Positions 1-5,135 of a DNA stretch of 5,135 nt are shown in pieces (position 1 is the first letter of the stretch; every line of letters begins with the position of its first letter). Made by a program: the position numbers and the translations under genes. The notes beneath the pieces were generated by a model. It was not told where the DNA came from, searched no databases, and was given only the letters and a program-made list of their open reading frames with translations. Source of the stretch: Syntrophaceae bacterium UBA3084 (GTDB lineage Bacteria; Desulfobacterota; Syntrophia; Syntrophales; UBA6807); contig DFBI01000041.1 of NCBI GenBank assembly GCA_002367335.1, forward strand, positions 1-5,135. The letters are read 5' to 3'.

Positions 1-170
1 GCCTTTCTGTCATTTGTTTCTGTTATTTTAATCCATTGATGTCGTTTCTTTATTTATATCTTTACCGTTTCTTCCTGCATGGCCGAATAAAATCATCTTA
101 TCGGTGTCCCCTGAGGGAAAACCACGTCTTGTGGTCATTGTTATTGGTACCCTGCCGCAACGGTAACGTA
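1..170. other. Intergenic DNA with no identifiable gene
   Basis: I see no supportable gene here. An ATG-initiated reading frame from 36 to 233 has no Shine-Dalgarno sequence, a composition unlike the neighbouring proteins, and runs into the repeat mosaic, so I treat it as chance. Two small hairpins can be drawn: TCCC/GGGA at 107-118 with loop CTGA, and ACCAC/GTGGT at 121-135 with loop GTCTT. Neither is followed by a T-run, so they are not convincing terminators. No clear -35/-10 pair for korA was found by eye. Confidence 0.5.
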
Positions 171-212
171 TTTGTAACTACTCAGCTAGATAGGTTGAAA
201 GCCTGTCGAAGG
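171..212 (+). repeat. Repeat-end fragment: TTTGTAACTACTCAG plus GCCTGTCGAAGG
   Basis: The 15 bases at 171-185 match 14 of 15 bases at 4021-4035. The 12-mer GTAACTACTCAG (174-185) is identical to the reverse complement of 4178-4189. Both of those are ends of the inverted-repeat element between the FAH-family and PPOX-like genes. Here only one end is present and no partner end is visible nearby, so this looks like a solo end or a decayed copy. It is followed at 201-212 by GCCTGTCGAAGG, which resembles short REP-like palindromic repeats seen in many bacterial intergenic regions; that likeness is from memory. Confidence 0.5.
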
Positions 213-232
213 AAAAAGAAAGTGCGAAATTA

Positions 233-308
233 ATTTTTTTCGTGTTTCCGTACTTTCGTGAGAAAAAATATATCTTGTTTAATCCCGGCTTGTCCGGGTT
301 AGAGGAAA
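233..308 (+). repeat. Dispersed leader repeat, copy 1 (upstream of korA)
   Basis: This stretch consists of a T-run, three TTTCGTG-like units (one degenerate, TTTCCGT), an A-rich stretch, ATATATCTTGTTT, and a hairpin with arms CCCGG (284-288) and CCGGG (294-298) around the loop CTTGT. It aligns with the reverse complement of about 4631-4693, upstream of the PPOX-like gene. Shared blocks include TTTCGTGA, AAATATATC(T/C)TGTTT, the hairpin with loop NTTGT, and GT(T/C)AG followed by GGAAA. The copies differ in the number of TTTCGTG units and by small indels, as expected of an old dispersed repeat. Its last bases overlap the ribosome binding site of korA. Confidence 0.7.
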
Positions 309-309
309 G
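302..309 (+). promoter_or_regulatory. Ribosome binding site of korA
   Basis: GAGGAAAG lies about 9 bases before the ATG at 319, a normal distance. A second in-frame ATG at 328 would be too far away for good spacing, so 319 is the preferred start. The site falls within the terminal bases of the leader repeat, and a stable-looking GC hairpin (284-298) ends only a few bases upstream. Confidence 0.65.
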
Positions 310-318
310 ATTCTGATT

Positions 319-2148
319 ATGAAAAAAATGCAGGTGTTGCAAACCGTGACAATTCGTTTTGCGGGTGATTCCGGCGATGGTATGCAATTGGTAGGCGATC
401 AATTTACTGTGGCTGTTGCCCTGGCGGGAAATAATTTACTGACTTTACCGGATTATCCGTCGGAAATACGCGCACCTGCCGGCACTTTATTCGGTGTATC
501 CGGGTTTCAAATACAATTCAGCAGCGGTTCCGTCCATACGCCGGGTGATACCCTCGATGTTCTTGTGGCAATGAATCCTGCGGCGCTACAAGTCAATTTA
601 AAACAGATGAAAAACAATGGCATTATTATTGTGAATACAGACGCCTTTAATGAGCGTAATCTGGAATTAGCCCAATATGGATCAAATCCCCTGAAAGATA
701 ATTTGCTTGATGGATACCAGGTTTTTCAGGTTCCAATTGCGTCATTGAACAGGGAGGCTCTAAAAGAATCATCCCTGTCTCTTAAAGCGAAAAACCGCTC
801 ACGGAACTTTTTCGCCCTGGGGATTGCATACTGGATGTTCAACTGTTCGCTGGATAATACACTAAACTGGATCGAATCAAAATTTGAGAGCAAACCGGAT
901 TTAATTGATGCAAATAAAAAAGCGCTGCATGCAGGATATGATTATGCCTTGTCTGCAGAAGATTTTTCAACTTACTATAAGGTGGAAAAAGCGAATAAAA
1001 GGCCCGGTAAATACCGCAATATTACCGGTAATAAAGCGGTTGCGCTGGGCATGATAACTGCTGCCCGGAAAGCAGATAAGAAACTTTTTCTGGGCAGTTA
1101 TCCGATTACGCCCGCTAGTGATATTTTGCATGAGTTATCAAAACATCATAATTTTGATGTGATAACTTTTCAGGCCGAAGATGAAATTGCCGGAGTCGGT
1201 TCCGCCCTGGGAGCTTCTTATGCCGGCGCCCTGGGTGTCACAACCACGAGTGCCCCTGGCATGTCCTTAAAATCCGAATTTACAGGATTCGCAGTTATGG
1301 CGGAACTTCCCCTTGTCATTATTAATGTTCAAAGAAGTGGACCCAGTACCGGTATGCCGACAAAGACAGAACAGGCAGACTTGTTACAGTCACTCTATGG
1401 AAGAGGCGGAGAGGCGCCCGTACCGGTTATCGCGGCGGCAAGTGCTACTGACTGTTTCAAGGCAACCTTTGAAGCATGTCGTATAGCCCTCGAATTTGCG
1501 ACGCCGGTCATTCTTCTTTCGGATGAATATATCGCAAACGGCGCTGAACCATGGTTGATTCCAAATCTGGAAGAGGTCCCTGAGATTGAAGTTAAGTGTG
1601 CAACAAACCCGGAGAATTACCAGCCTTACGAGCGTGATCCCAAAACACTGGCCAGGATGATGGCTCTTCCGGGGACACCGGGTCTGGAACATTGTATAGG
1701 TGGCCTGGAAAAGGAAGACGTCTCGGGGAATGTTTCGTATGATCCTGAAAATCATGACAGGATGGTCCGCCTGCGTGATAAAAAGGTTAGAACAATTGCT
1801 GATTATGTTGACGATCCCGAAATCTGCGGTGAGCCTGAAGGTGATTTGCTGGTAATCAGTTGGGGTAGTACGTATGGATCTGTGTTCACGGCCATGGAAG
1901 AAATTCAGAATAGAGGTTTAAAGGTTTCCTGGTATCATTTGCGCTGGATACATCCTCTTCCCCAAAATTTGGGTGGATACATAAAGAATTTCAACAAAGT
2001 GTTAATACCTGAAATAAATCTTGGGCAGTTGATTAAAATAATACGTTCAGAATATTTAGTCGATGCAAAAGGTTTCAATAGCGTCAGAGGCTTGCCTCTG
2101 AGAGTAAGTGATATTATCGAAGCAATAGAGGCTCAATTGGAAGGATAA
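319..2148 (+). CDS. korA: 2-oxoglutarate/2-oxoacid:ferredoxin oxidoreductase, fused gamma-alpha subunit
   Basis: The product is 609 residues, the size typical of the fused gamma-alpha subunit of two-subunit 2-oxoacid:ferredoxin oxidoreductases. The N-terminal gamma domain (about residues 8-200) carries GDSGDGMQLVGDQF at 16-29 and YPSEIRAPAGT at 46-56. The alpha domain starts near 235, with YPITPASDIL at 261-270, FQAEDEIAGVGSALGASYAG at 284-303, SAPGMSLKSEF at 311-321 and QRSGPSTGMPTKTEQADL at 338-355. A C-terminal domain (about 505-609) follows. With KorB it catalyses CoA-dependent oxidative decarboxylation of 2-oxoglutarate to succinyl-CoA, reducing ferredoxin in the cytoplasm, or the reverse carboxylation in a reductive TCA cycle. 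Substrate choice cannot be fixed from sequence alone; pyruvate or branched 2-oxoacids remain possible. The frame is intact and korB follows 3 bases after the stop. The 2-oxoglutarate label is inference from the subunit layout. Confidence 0.93.
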   Translation: MKKMQVLQTVTIRFAGDSGDGMQLVGDQFTVAVALAGNNLLTLPDYPSEIRAPAGTLFGVSGFQIQFSSGSVHTPGDTLDVLVAMNPAALQVNLKQMKNNGIIIVNTDAFNERNLELAQYGSNPLKDNLLDGYQVFQVPIASLNREALKESSLSLKAKNRSRNFFALGIAYWMFNCSLDNTLNWIESKFESKPDLIDANKKALHAGYDYALSAEDFSTYYKVEKANKRPGKYRNITGNKAVALGMITAARKADKKLFLGSYPITPASDILHELSKHHNFDVITFQAEDEIAGVGSALGASYAGALGVTTTSAPGMSLKSEFTGFAVMAELPLVIINVQRSGPSTGMPTKTEQADLLQSLYGRGGEAPVPVIAAASATDCFKATFEACRIALEFATPVILLSDEYIANGAEPWLIPNLEEVPEIEVKCATNPENYQPYERDPKTLARMMALPGTPGLEHCIGGLEKEDVSGNVSYDPENHDRMVRLRDKKVRTIADYVDDPEICGEPEGDLLVISWGSTYGSVFTAMEEIQNRGLKVSWYHLRWIHPLPQNLGGYIKNFNKVLIPEINLGQLIKIIRSEYLVDAKGFNSVRGLPLRVSDIIEAIEAQLEG

Positions 2149-2150
2149 GG
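2141..2150 (+). promoter_or_regulatory. Ribosome binding site of korB, overlapping the korA stop
   Basis: AAGGATAAGG contains an AAGGA ending 6 bases before the korB ATG at 2152 and spans the korA stop codon (TAA, 2146-2148). This arrangement suggests translational coupling, so the two subunits would be made together from one message. Confidence 0.7.
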
Positions 2151-2151
2151 A

Positions 2152-3186
2152 ATGGCTGGTGAATCAAATAGAACAGAAAGTATGCAATTAGCGCCTGATG
2201 ATTTCACATCTGGTCAGGAGCCGCGCTGGTGTCCAGGATGCGGAAATTATTCGATCCTTGCCCAGATGAAAAAAGTGTTACCTGAATTAGGGATTCCAAA
2301 GGAAAAATTCGTGTTTGTATCAGGCATTGGTTGTTCGGGCCGGTTTTCCTATTATATCGATACATATGGTGTGCATTGTATTCATGGAAGGGCGCCCGCT
2401 TTTGCAACCGGTATTAAATTAGCTGCTCCCCATCTCAAAGTATTTGTTATAACCGGCGACGGCGATTGCTTGAGCATAGGCGGCAATCACTTTATTCATC
2501 TTTGCCGTCGTAATGTTGATATAACTTTAATTTTGTTCAATAATCGTGTTTACGGGTTAACAAAGGGACAATATTCGCCGACTTCGGGAAGAGGACAAAT
2601 TACCAGCTCTTCTCCATACGGGTCGATTGACAATCCCTTCAACCCTGTGCGAATGGCATTGGCAGCGGGGGCAAGTTTTGTTGCCCGAACGATAGACAGA
2701 CTTCCAAAACATCTGGCAGCAATTCTCAAAAGGGCTGCTGAACATAAAGGCACTTCTTTTGTCGAAGTCTATCAGAATTGCACCATTTTTAATGATGGCG
2801 CTTACTCGGACCTCACTGATCCGGAACGAAGAGAGGATAATGTACTTTTTTTGAAAGATAAAAAACCTTATAGCTTTGGCAAAAATTCAGATAAGGTATT
2901 GGATTGGACCGGGAATGATTTTAAAGTTGTTAACATATCGGAAAACAAGAAACAAAAAAAATTAATCACCCATGATGAGTGTGCCGGGCATCCCGCAATG
3001 GAATTTATGCTGGCCAGCCTTTCTGAAAATCAATCTATGCCCACGCCAGTAGGCGTTTTTAGAGATATAAAAAGTGACACTTATGAAGATATGCTGAAAA
3101 AGCAGATTGACTCTGTCGAGAAAAAGAAGGGCAAGGGTGACCTGGAACAACTCCTTAATTCAGGTAATACCTGGGTAGTTGAATAG
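2152..3186 (+). CDS. korB: 2-oxoglutarate/2-oxoacid:ferredoxin oxidoreductase, beta subunit
   Basis: The 344-residue beta subunit binds thiamine diphosphate and one [4Fe-4S] cluster. WCPGCGN (26-32) supplies C27 and C30, GIGCSGR (58-64) supplies C61, and YQNC (207-210) supplies C210. This spacing closely follows the four cluster cysteines of the Sulfolobus two-subunit enzyme. The thiamine/Mg motif begins at GDGD (102-105), continues through IGGNHFIHLCRRN and ends at NN (130-131), followed by YGLTKGQYSPTS (134-145). HGRAPAFATGIK (78-89) is a further conserved block. C61 and R64 lie in the loop linked to 2-oxoacid recognition in this family. No separate ferredoxin-like delta subunit is encoded in the window, consistent with the two-subunit type. 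The residues after about 245 are lysine-rich and less conserved in appearance. The last 27 bases overlap the convergent FAH-family gene. Confidence 0.93.
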   Translation: MAGESNRTESMQLAPDDFTSGQEPRWCPGCGNYSILAQMKKVLPELGIPKEKFVFVSGIGCSGRFSYYIDTYGVHCIHGRAPAFATGIKLAAPHLKVFVITGDGDCLSIGGNHFIHLCRRNVDITLILFNNRVYGLTKGQYSPTSGRGQITSSSPYGSIDNPFNPVRMALAAGASFVARTIDRLPKHLAAILKRAAEHKGTSFVEVYQNCTIFNDGAYSDLTDPERREDNVLFLKDKKPYSFGKNSDKVLDWTGNDFKVVNISENKKQKKLITHDECAGHPAMEFMLASLSENQSMPTPVGVFRDIKSDTYEDMLKKQIDSVEKKKGKGDLEQLLNSGNTWVVE

Positions 3187-3993
3187 TTGATTTTCTCGTA
3201 TCACTGGATTTGTAAGCTCGCCAATTTTTTCAATACTTATGGTAACGACATCGCCATCTTTTAGAAAAATGGGTGGTTGTCTGGTAAAGCCTACGCCTTC
3301 CGGAGTGCCCGTCAGGATAATAGTCCCTGGAAGAAGTGTCATAGAACGGCTGAGATCAGATACGATAGTGGGAACGTCAAAAATCATATCGGATGTAGAT
3401 GAATCCTGAAGTGTCTCGCCATTTAGAATGGTACGTATCCGGAGATTATTTGGCTCCGGAATGTCATCACGAGTTACAATACAGGGACCGATCGGGCAAA
3501 AAGTATCAAAACTCTTTCCACGTGCCCACTGTTTCTTCTGAAGGCGAATCTGCCAGTCCCGGGCGCTTACATCGTTGGCACAGGTGTATCCCAGGATGTG
3601 ACCCACTGCATCCTGAGGGGATACATTCTTTGTTCTCTTGCCGATAATGATGGCAAGCTCCGCTTCGTAATCGACCTCATCGGGACCCGCTTTGGGAAGA
3701 ATAATGGGTGACATGGAGCCGATAATGCTGTTTGTGCCCTTGATAAAAATAACAGGGGTATCGGGATATCGTATGTTAGTTTCGTCGGCATGCCCGCGGT
3801 AATTGAGTCCAAGGGCAAGAATGTTGGGTGGCGAAACAGGTGGAAGAATCTTTTCTATCCCTGCCGATTCCCGGGTTATGTGAAAGACTCCGAAAATATC
3901 TCCCTCAATGACATAGGCGCTGTCCGGCCGGCTTTGGTCGAAAACACCGTACAGGATATTTTTTTGCTCAGATTGAAAGCGAATGAGCTTCAT
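3160..3993 (-). CDS. Fumarylacetoacetate hydrolase (FAH) family protein
   Basis: The 277-residue product has a short N-terminal domain (about 1-50) followed by the FAH catalytic fold. GLNYRGHADE (62-71) contains the H68-x-x-E71 pair expected of the catalytic dyad. DYEAEL (108-113) gives the E110/E112 metal ligands, and ANDVSARDWQ (139-148) gives D141 as the third acidic ligand. K160 lies in ARGKSFD, and LPGTIILTGTPEGVGF spans 221-236. Relatives hydrolyse acylpyruvates or fumarylpyruvate, hydrate 2-oxopent-4-enoate, or act on oxaloacetate (decarboxylase/tautomerase, FAHD1-like). Active-site residues are complete, so it should be a divalent-metal-dependent enzyme acting on a C-C bond next to a 2-oxo acid, but the substrate cannot be named. 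The start at 3993 is supported by GGAG at 4004-4001, 7 bases upstream. The gene converges on korB and overlaps its end by 27 bases. Confidence 0.9.
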   Translation of the reverse strand: MKLIRFQSEQKNILYGVFDQSRPDSAYVIEGDIFGVFHITRESAGIEKILPPVSPPNILALGLNYRGHADETNIRYPDTPVIFIKGTNSIIGSMSPIILPKAGPDEVDYEAELAIIIGKRTKNVSPQDAVGHILGYTCANDVSARDWQIRLQKKQWARGKSFDTFCPIGPCIVTRDDIPEPNNLRIRTILNGETLQDSSTSDMIFDVPTIVSDLSRSMTLLPGTIILTGTPEGVGFTRQPPIFLKDGDVVTISIEKIGELTNPVIRENQLFNYPGIT

Positions 3994-4000
3994 TTATTTT

Positions 4001-4004
4001 CTCC
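4001..4004 (-). promoter_or_regulatory. Ribosome binding site of the FAH-family gene
   Basis: On the - strand GGAG lies 7 bases before the ATG at 3993. The inverted-repeat element starts only about 20 bases further upstream (4024), so the promoter of this gene must lie in or beyond that element. Confidence 0.65.
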
Positions 4005-4023
4005 GTAAAAGGCAAAATATTTT

Positions 4024-4189
4024 GTATCTACTCAGGTAGGCACAGCGGCACAAAGAATAAAAAAGTAACAACCAACACCTCCTGTAGTCTTCGGCGAGCC
4101 TGCGACGAGCTCAGTCGAGTCTTCGAGCCGCCAAGCGTATCATAATAGTAAACCAAATATGCTTTGTGCCTTTGAGCCTGAGTAGTTAC
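4024..4189. repeat. Inverted-repeat-bounded non-coding element (MITE-like), 166 bp
   Basis: The left end (4024-4055) begins GTATCTACTCAGG and ends GGCACAAAG. The right end, read on the - strand (4189-4162), begins GTAACTACTCAGG and ends GGCACAAAG. The outer 13 bases match at 12 positions and the inner 9 are identical; the middle differs in length. The interior holds no ORF but has a GC-rich, partly self-complementary stretch (about 4089-4132; for example CGAC 4103-4106 pairing with GTCG 4114-4117 around GAGCTCA). I see no convincing target-site duplication. It could be a miniature transposable element, a REP-type cluster, or a repeat whose transcript folds into a long hairpin. It fills most of the gap between the PPOX-like stop and the FAH-family start. 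Confidence 0.6.
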
Positions 4190-4205
4190 TATACGTGACG
4201 GGTAT

Positions 4206-4601
4206 TTAGCTTATTTTTTTGCCTGCATTTTTCACCGAAACATCGTAGATTGCTTCCAAGGCAACCTTCACTGCCGCCACCGGGCGTGGCAATTTCATTT
4301 TTTCAAAGCGCTCCGCAAACTTATCATAAAGGGAGCCCTCGGTTTCCAACTGGACAGTACCCACAAAACGGTAACCCACACGCGTTTTAGGATCAACAAC
4401 CGCAATGGCTACCCTGGGATTCTCTTTTAAATTTGCGTACGTACGTCCGCCCACCAATTCCCCAAAAGCCAAAGTAGAATCATCAAGCACCATTACCGAA
4501 CCCTTGGGCCCGATGTTAGGATACCCTTCTTTTCCTGCGGTTGCTACCATGCATAGCCCCGCTTTAATTAATGCCTTCATTTCCGCAGTTATTACTACCA
4601 T
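4206..4601 (-). CDS. Pyridoxamine 5'-phosphate oxidase-like FMN-binding split-barrel protein
   Basis: The product is 131 residues from the ATG at 4601, the usual size for small PPOX-fold flavin-binding proteins. The pattern fits the family: an N-terminal helix (about 5-14), a strand CMVATAGKEGYPNIGPKG (17-34), then TLAFGELVGGRTYANLKENP (43-62) and RVAIAVVD (63-70), matching the loop and strand that usually hold the flavin phosphate. GYRFVGTVQLE (76-86) is the next strand pair. Relatives include the Desulfovibrio FMN-binding protein and general-stress PPOX proteins. They bind FMN or F420 and often dimerise, but the substrate is rarely known; no true PNPO activity is implied. The frame stays open upstream to 4844, but that extension runs through the dispersed repeat, translates to a low-complexity hydrophobic stretch, and lacks a ribosome binding site, whereas 4601 has a near-perfect one. 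Confidence 0.85.
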   Translation of the reverse strand: MVVITAEMKALIKAGLCMVATAGKEGYPNIGPKGSVMVLDDSTLAFGELVGGRTYANLKENPRVAIAVVDPKTRVGYRFVGTVQLETEGSLYDKFAERFEKMKLPRPVAAVKVALEAIYDVSVKNAGKKIS

Positions 4602-4608
4602 TACTTTA

Positions 4609-4615
4609 ACCTCCT
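4609..4615 (-). promoter_or_regulatory. Strong ribosome binding site that fixes the PPOX-like start
   Basis: On the - strand AGGAGGT lies 7 bases before the ATG at 4601, a near-ideal Shine-Dalgarno sequence. It rules against the in-frame upstream ATGs at 4622 and 4844, which have no comparable site. Confidence 0.8.
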
Positions 4616-4630
4616 GTCTCATTTTAATGT

Positions 4631-4693
4631 TTCCCTGACACCGGACAACCCGGAATTCAAACAGGATATATTTATCACGAAACCACGAAAAAA
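4631..4693 (-). repeat. Dispersed leader repeat, copy 2 (upstream of the PPOX-like gene)
   Basis: Read on the - strand this matches copy 1 upstream of korA. It has a T-run, two TTTCGTG units (4690-4676), then AAATATATCCTGTTT, then a hairpin with arms CCGG at 4653-4650 and 4644-4641 around loop GTTGT, then GTCAGGGAAA. The hairpin stem is kept although flanking bases differ between the copies. The repeat ends 16 bases before the ribosome binding site of the PPOX-like gene, so it probably forms part of that gene's leader or promoter region. Confidence 0.7.
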
Positions 4694-4767
4694 GACATTT
4701 AATTAAGTAAACAAGTTTTCGCAAGAGAAATACCAATGTTATGATATACCATGTGTGAAAACAGATC

Positions 4768-4905
4768 TTGACTTTTTGTGAAACAACATATTTGAAGTCG
4801 TTACAAGAGGAAAGTAAATTTAATGACGAATCAGGAAAAATCAATGAATTGAGTCTTTCTCAAAAGAAGAAAGCAATGAACTTTGTAGAGCAGTTTTTAA
4901 CATGA
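4768..4905 (+). pseudogene. Possible short or decayed ORF, unrecognised
   Basis: A frame of 45 codons from a TTG at 4768 to TGA at 4903-4905 has a protein-like composition, with charged residues and a C-terminal segment LSLSQKKKAMNFVEQFL that would form an amphipathic helix. It has no ATG near its beginning and no ribosome binding site, and a stop (TGA, 4756-4758) lies just upstream in frame. It could be the 3' remnant of a lost gene, a tiny gene with a non-ATG start, or chance. I do not recognise the family. Confidence 0.2.
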
Positions 4906-5135
4906 AAATGGAGGGGTAAAGTGTTACCCTGAAAACCTGATTTTTCCCGGATTTTTGTTGCACATTAACAGATAGTTGATACACTATACACAACATGCCG
5001 GAAAACTCCGCGGATTTGAGGATTGTGCCGGGGAAATCAATGCCGAAATCGCTTTCATAGATGAATGGTGCAGATCTTAACCTGAGATTCAAATGATCGT
5101 CAAAATCTTATATTTGACAAGTTCGTAAAAAGTCG
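4906..5135. other. Intergenic DNA with no identifiable gene; one small hairpin
   Basis: No gene is supportable here. A hairpin with a perfect 6-bp stem, GGGTAA (4914-4919) pairing with TTACCC (4924-4929) around loop AGTG, follows the end of the possible ORF at 4905. The nearest T-run begins about 10 bases later, so terminator function is doubtful. The final bases (5114-5135, TTGACAAGTTCGTAAAAAG and onward) resemble a short dispersed intergenic repeat I associate with Desulfobacterota and related genomes, but only the edge is in the window. Confidence 0.4.

Noticed and set aside
36..233. 65-codon + strand ORF upstream of korA
   Set aside because: No ribosome binding site, no recognisable motif, and its 3' part lies in the repeat mosaic.
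233..308. Riboswitch or CRISPR-like reading of the TTTCGTG units and hairpin
   Set aside because: The units are only 7-9 bases, irregular and without unique spacers; the single short hairpin matches no riboswitch class I know.
1390..1755. 121-codon - strand ORF inside korA
   Set aside because: Fully antisense to strongly conserved korA coding sequence; a shadow frame.
3160..3993. FAH-family enzyme as part of a KorAB operon or pathway
   Set aside because: It is on the opposite strand and convergent, so it is not co-transcribed; a metabolic link through 2-oxo acids would be guesswork.
3399..4008. + strand ORFs (3399-3647 and 3790-4008) opposite the FAH-family gene
   Set aside because: Shadow frames of a gene whose catalytic motifs are intact on the - strand.
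4914..4929. Rho-independent terminator at the 6-bp hairpin
   Set aside because: The T-run is not adjacent to the stem and no confident gene ends there.
4841..5092. 83-codon - strand ORF near the right end
   Set aside because: No Shine-Dalgarno sequence, no recognisable family, and it lies opposite a more protein-like + strand frame; probably chance.

Overview
This is an ordinary-looking bacterial chromosomal segment of moderate, somewhat AT-leaning composition. It holds four recognisable protein genes and repeat-rich intergenic DNA. I found no defence system, CRISPR array, rRNA, tRNA or complete insertion sequence. A four-cysteine, ferredoxin-type 2-oxoacid oxidoreductase points to an anaerobe or autotroph. 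The dispersed repeat families (TTTCGTG units with a CCCGG/CCGGG hairpin, and GTAACTACTCAG ends) remind me of anammox Planctomycetes (Brocadiales) or Desulfobacterota. That placement is an impression from memory, not a demonstrated assignment.

Layout. Bases 1-318 are intergenic; the stretch 171-308 is a mosaic of repeat pieces lying directly against the first gene. Bases 319-3186 are a two-gene operon on the + strand, korA (fused gamma-alpha subunit) and korB (TPP and [4Fe-4S] subunit), with 3 bases between them. They encode a two-subunit 2-oxoglutarate (or related 2-oxoacid):ferredoxin oxidoreductase. On the - strand, 3160-3993 encodes a fumarylacetoacetate hydrolase (FAH) family enzyme, whose 3' end overlaps the end of korB by 27 bases in convergent orientation. 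Bases 4024-4189 form a 166-bp non-coding element bounded by inverted repeats. Bases 4206-4601 (- strand) encode a small pyridoxamine 5'-phosphate oxidase-like split-barrel flavin-binding protein of 131 residues. Bases 4602-5135 contain a second copy of the repeat seen upstream of korA, a possible decayed short ORF, and otherwise nothing I can identify.

How the genes relate. KorA and KorB form one enzyme that interconverts 2-oxoglutarate and succinyl-CoA plus CO2 with ferredoxin, in the oxidative or reductive TCA direction. The FAH-family and PPOX-like genes are on the other strand, separated from each other by the inverted-repeat element, and show no clear functional link to KorAB. The most interesting signal is that korA and the PPOX-like gene, which are unrelated and on opposite strands, share a diverged leader repeat ending just upstream of their starts. 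In korA the repeat appears to supply the ribosome binding site.
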